NCBI GenBank assembly: GCA_022885665.1
Contig: JAGQDJ010000054.1
Location: 124,001 to 188,000 of the forward strand
From: Triops longicaudatus
Lineage: Eukaryota > Arthropoda > Branchiopoda > Notostraca > Triopsidae
DNA length: 64,000 nucleotides
Direction: 5' to 3'
Shown here: positions 61,529-64,000 of the stretch, one piece after another
How positions within the stretch are numbered: position 1 is the first letter of the stretch
Layout of the letters: every line of letters starts with the position of its first letter
Translations under genes and position numbers: made by a program
Notes under the pieces: model-generated
Databases searched by the model: none
What the model was told of the DNA's origin: nothing
Seen by the model: the letters and a program-made list of their open reading frames with translations, nothing else

Positions 61529-61621
61529 AAAAGTCTGGTGGTCCCTAATAAGTTAGAACCGTCTATATCGTTCTACTAAAAGTCTGGTGGTCCCTAATAA
61601 GTTAGATCCGTCTATATCGTG
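61529..61621 (+). repeat. 49-bp tandem duplication, two copies
   Basis: AAAAGTCTGGTGGTCCCTAA then TAAGTTAGA(A/T)CCGTCTATATCGT occurs twice with a period of 49 bases and one visible mismatch. The close identity implies a recent duplication. Confidence 0.85.
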
Positions 61622-62517
61622 CATGTCGCCGGAAACAGGAAGGCATTACCATCGTCATCCGGAATAATTGTGAACGTGTGGAGCTACATTGAACATTTTA
61701 TAGGAAACTACTGCTAACCATCTAGTGCTCCTCAACTATACAACAAATGAGGTGTTGTCGGACTCAGTGATTAATACGATTTCTTAGAATACCAAAATCA
61801 AGTTTGTGTTTTGACATATTCCTGACGGCAAGGAGTTGAAAGGAGAGACTTTTTGGCACAACGTTAGTTTCTTTGAAGTTTCTCTACCGAAAAGCAACAA
61901 AGATAGTTCGAGTTGTTTTTTCCAGAAAGATACTATATCGAGCAGACTTTCCGTCACTTAATTTAAAACGCAATTGCGATCTTTTGCCTCAAGGAAAATT
62001 CGAGCTATCCGTAACCCTGTGAGCTTCTATCCTTTTGCTGTTTTATGGCTTATTACTTTTCGCCGAGGCTAACAAGCGTCAGCTAGATAGCAGAACGAAG
62101 GACGAACGGTCTGGGTCAGGGAGGAAGCAATTTGCAAAGAAATAACGAATTAAAGCTCAACTCAAAACCCAAAAATCCAATTCAAAGTTGAAAAGCCATG
62201 TGTGCGATTACTTCACAATATTTCCAGTGCCCCCTATCATTAATCAAGTACCCAAGCAGTGTTTTAGGGTTCAAAACGAGGAATGTTTTAAAAGTGCAAA
62301 AAAAAATCGGTCGGCAACGAGCTTGGCTCACGCGAAACCGGACTAAAAAGAAGAAGTGCACAAAAAGTCCCGTTCAGAACGGCGTTAAAATTTCTTAATA
62401 TACCTTCTCTTAAATTATAATCAGTAATTGGAATGTTTCCTACTAGAAGAATTATTTATAATATGGGCAAACATGTCTGAAGCAATTTTGTCTGTAAATT
62501 GTTTCTGCAAGATCTAT

Positions 62518-62523
62518 TTTATT
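62518..62523 (-). terminator. Possible polyadenylation signal of the dioxygenase gene
   Basis: AATAAA on the minus strand, 185 nt after the stop codon at 62708. It is the nearest canonical hexamer seen downstream. Motif evidence only. Confidence 0.35.
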
Positions 62524-62707
62524 CACAACCAGGTACTACAAGCCATTTGACAAGATAAAAATAAAGAAAAGATTCAGTGATCTGAGCTGAAATTCACTCC
62601 AGTGATTTTCAATATTAGCACACTCTAATGCCTCGACTAATCTTATCTAATTATCAGTATTAGTTATTTTTTTGGAAAAAGTCACGAGCTTCGTGGATTA
62701 AATTCCG

Positions 62708-63999
62708 CTATAACGAAGCTTCTCCGGATGTTTCGATAGACTTTTCGATTTCTTTTCCCGCATCCTCTGTAATCTCATCAGGTTCGTCGTCACCGAGTGA
62801 ATTATCACTGTAGCAGCCGCAATCTTCTCGTATCGACAACCGATTCTTCATGCGACGATTCAACGGTGGGATGAACTTACGCGGAATGATAAACGTGGAC
62901 AAGTTGAATACGTCCAAAAAAACTTTGTAACGATCACTGTAAATACAAAATACGGTAACAACATACTTTATTAAAAGAAAAGATAATAAGGTGCTAAAAG
63001 TGAAACCAAATGCTAGATGCGCAACGTGTATACCTTAAGGTCGATCTCAGATACTGGTAACCGGAAGAACCGCCTGTTCCCAATTGTTGGGACCCAATCA
63101 TGCGCTGTACCAACATCACGTGGTTATCTAACTTCAATAATTAGCTTGAAATATTTTAACAAGTGTGTACTCTTTTACATCGCCATTTGGTGATTAAAGA
63201 ATCAATATCCATAAGCAAGCACAACAACTGATGAGGTTGGTTGAATCGCGGCTCGTCTCGGTAGAATGTTATCATAATCGCCCCTTGAAGTGCTTTGTGT
63301 GAAAACCTGCGCTCCCCTCTAGCGACTAACGCATTATGCAACCGGACGTCAAACACCGAATCATACAATTCTTTCTTCTTTTGTATATCGCTCATCATGT
63401 ACTGACGCAGCTCTTCGTTTTTGCATGCCTGTTCAATTGAAAAGGAGAAGCGCCTTTTTCGATGATCAAACACCGTCCAAGGTCAATAAAGGTTACCTCC
63501 GCCTCACGGCGCTGCTCTCGTAACATGCCGAACACGACTTTTTGGTACTGGCCCCAGAAATTGAAACCGTGTTCTTCTAAGCCAGGTGTGCGTTCTAGCC
63601 ATCGTTGCACCAAATCGCAGAGGGAGGGCTCTTCCTCAGATTGTTTTAACTGAGTCAACGCCTCCGGATTATTGCCAAATACTTTTTGATAATGTGCCTG
63701 ATTGTATCGCACGCGATTTTCCTTCGGAAAAATTTAAGAAAAATAGTAATAATTCAGCAAGTTTTCAAAAAGCTACAACTGAAAAGAATCCTCTGAGACA
63801 TTAGCACTAAACGTACAGGGCGAACTCCCAGTTTATTTTCCAGCAACCGGAATTGCAAACTCTGGAAACCTGAGGCGGGAGAAAGGTATTCCCGGAATTC
63901 CAGAAAGTCCAACGGAGTCATAGTCTCCAAGATCATCACTTGGTCCACCAGCAACTGCGAATGTACAGGACGCATTATAGCAAACCACACTCTGGCTCC
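62708..63999 (-). CDS. TDO2: Tryptophan 2,3-dioxygenase, C-terminal part (runs off the window)
   Basis: Haem enzyme that opens the indole ring of L-tryptophan to N-formylkynurenine, the first step of the kynurenine (and, in arthropods, ommochrome) pathway; cytosolic homotetramer. Exons in order of translation: 63999-63817 (5' end beyond the edge), 63721-63497, 63428-63179, 63127-63034, 62936-62708. Landmarks: ETMTPLDFLEFREYLSPASG and FQSLQFRLLENKLG (substrate and tetramer contacts), WLERTPGLEEHGFNFW, GERRFSHKALQGAIMI, MDIDSLITKWRYNHV with the His that ligates the haem from the proximal side, then GTGGSSGYQYLRST and DRYKVFLDVFNLST. The tail is acidic (DDEPDEITEDAGKEIEKSIE) and unlike the vertebrate tail. 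The distal haem His and the start codon lie outside the window. Corresponds to Drosophila vermilion. Confidence 0.95.
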
Positions 64000-64000
64000 T

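Larger units (their letters stand above)
59642..62707. other. Intergenic region with an inverted-repeat pair and a tandem duplication
   Basis: No gene recognised. 60080-60093 and 60693-60706 are 14-bp perfect inverted repeats (TGGCGCCATCAAAG). 61529-61621 is a 49-bp unit repeated twice. A likely poly-A signal for the dioxygenase gene lies at 62518-62523. Confidence 0.5.

Noticed and set aside
1..64000. CRISPR arrays, ribosomal RNA genes, bacterial operons or riboswitches
   Set aside because: None seen; intron-split genes and animal-specific families show the window is eukaryotic nuclear DNA.

Overview
This is a eukaryotic window, almost certainly from an arthropod. Genes are split by short GT-AG introns, mostly 45-90 nt. 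The acj6 gene at the left carries the arthropod-type N-terminus (GRYSPS...MRRC) and the arthropod POU linker (RRDPDAPSVLP). Compact introns plus scattered small inverted-repeat transposons would suit a crustacean or another arthropod with small introns, but the sequence does not fix the species. All gene models below were built by joining open frames at GT/AG borders with matching phase. No transcript evidence was available.

Layout. 1-8.0 kb: no gene seen, two dispersed repeats and one inverted-repeat element. 8.0-14.3 kb: acj6, the class IV POU homeobox gene (minus). 14.3-28.7 kb: gene-poor, one doubtful two-exon small gene and several repeats. 28.9-30.4 kb: DUF829/TMEM53-family alpha/beta hydrolase (plus), with a cluster of CACGTG E-boxes upstream. 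31.5-33.3 kb: dual-specificity phosphatase-like protein with a dead active site (plus). 33.3-34.8 kb: SUPT7L/STAF65-gamma, a SAGA subunit (minus). The last two converge with 21 bases between their stop codons.

35.9-55.6 kb: a tandem array of sniffer/C-factor-like short-chain dehydrogenase genes, all on the minus strand. It holds seven intact genes (A, B, D, F, G, H, I), one gene with a nonsense codon (E), one frameshifted and deleted copy (C), and one eroded remnant between E and F. By sequence and intron positions they fall into three blocks in map order: A-B, C-D-E and F-G-H-I.

55.6-58.9 kb: intergenic. 58.9-59.6 kb: small secreted cysteine-rich protein with a PAN/apple-like segment (plus). 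62.7-64 kb: tryptophan 2,3-dioxygenase (minus), whose 5' part lies beyond the window edge.

The genes do not form one pathway. The left and centre hold regulators (POU factor, SAGA subunit, pseudophosphatase). The right half is dominated by oxidoreductases: the dehydrogenase array and the first enzyme of the kynurenine pathway.
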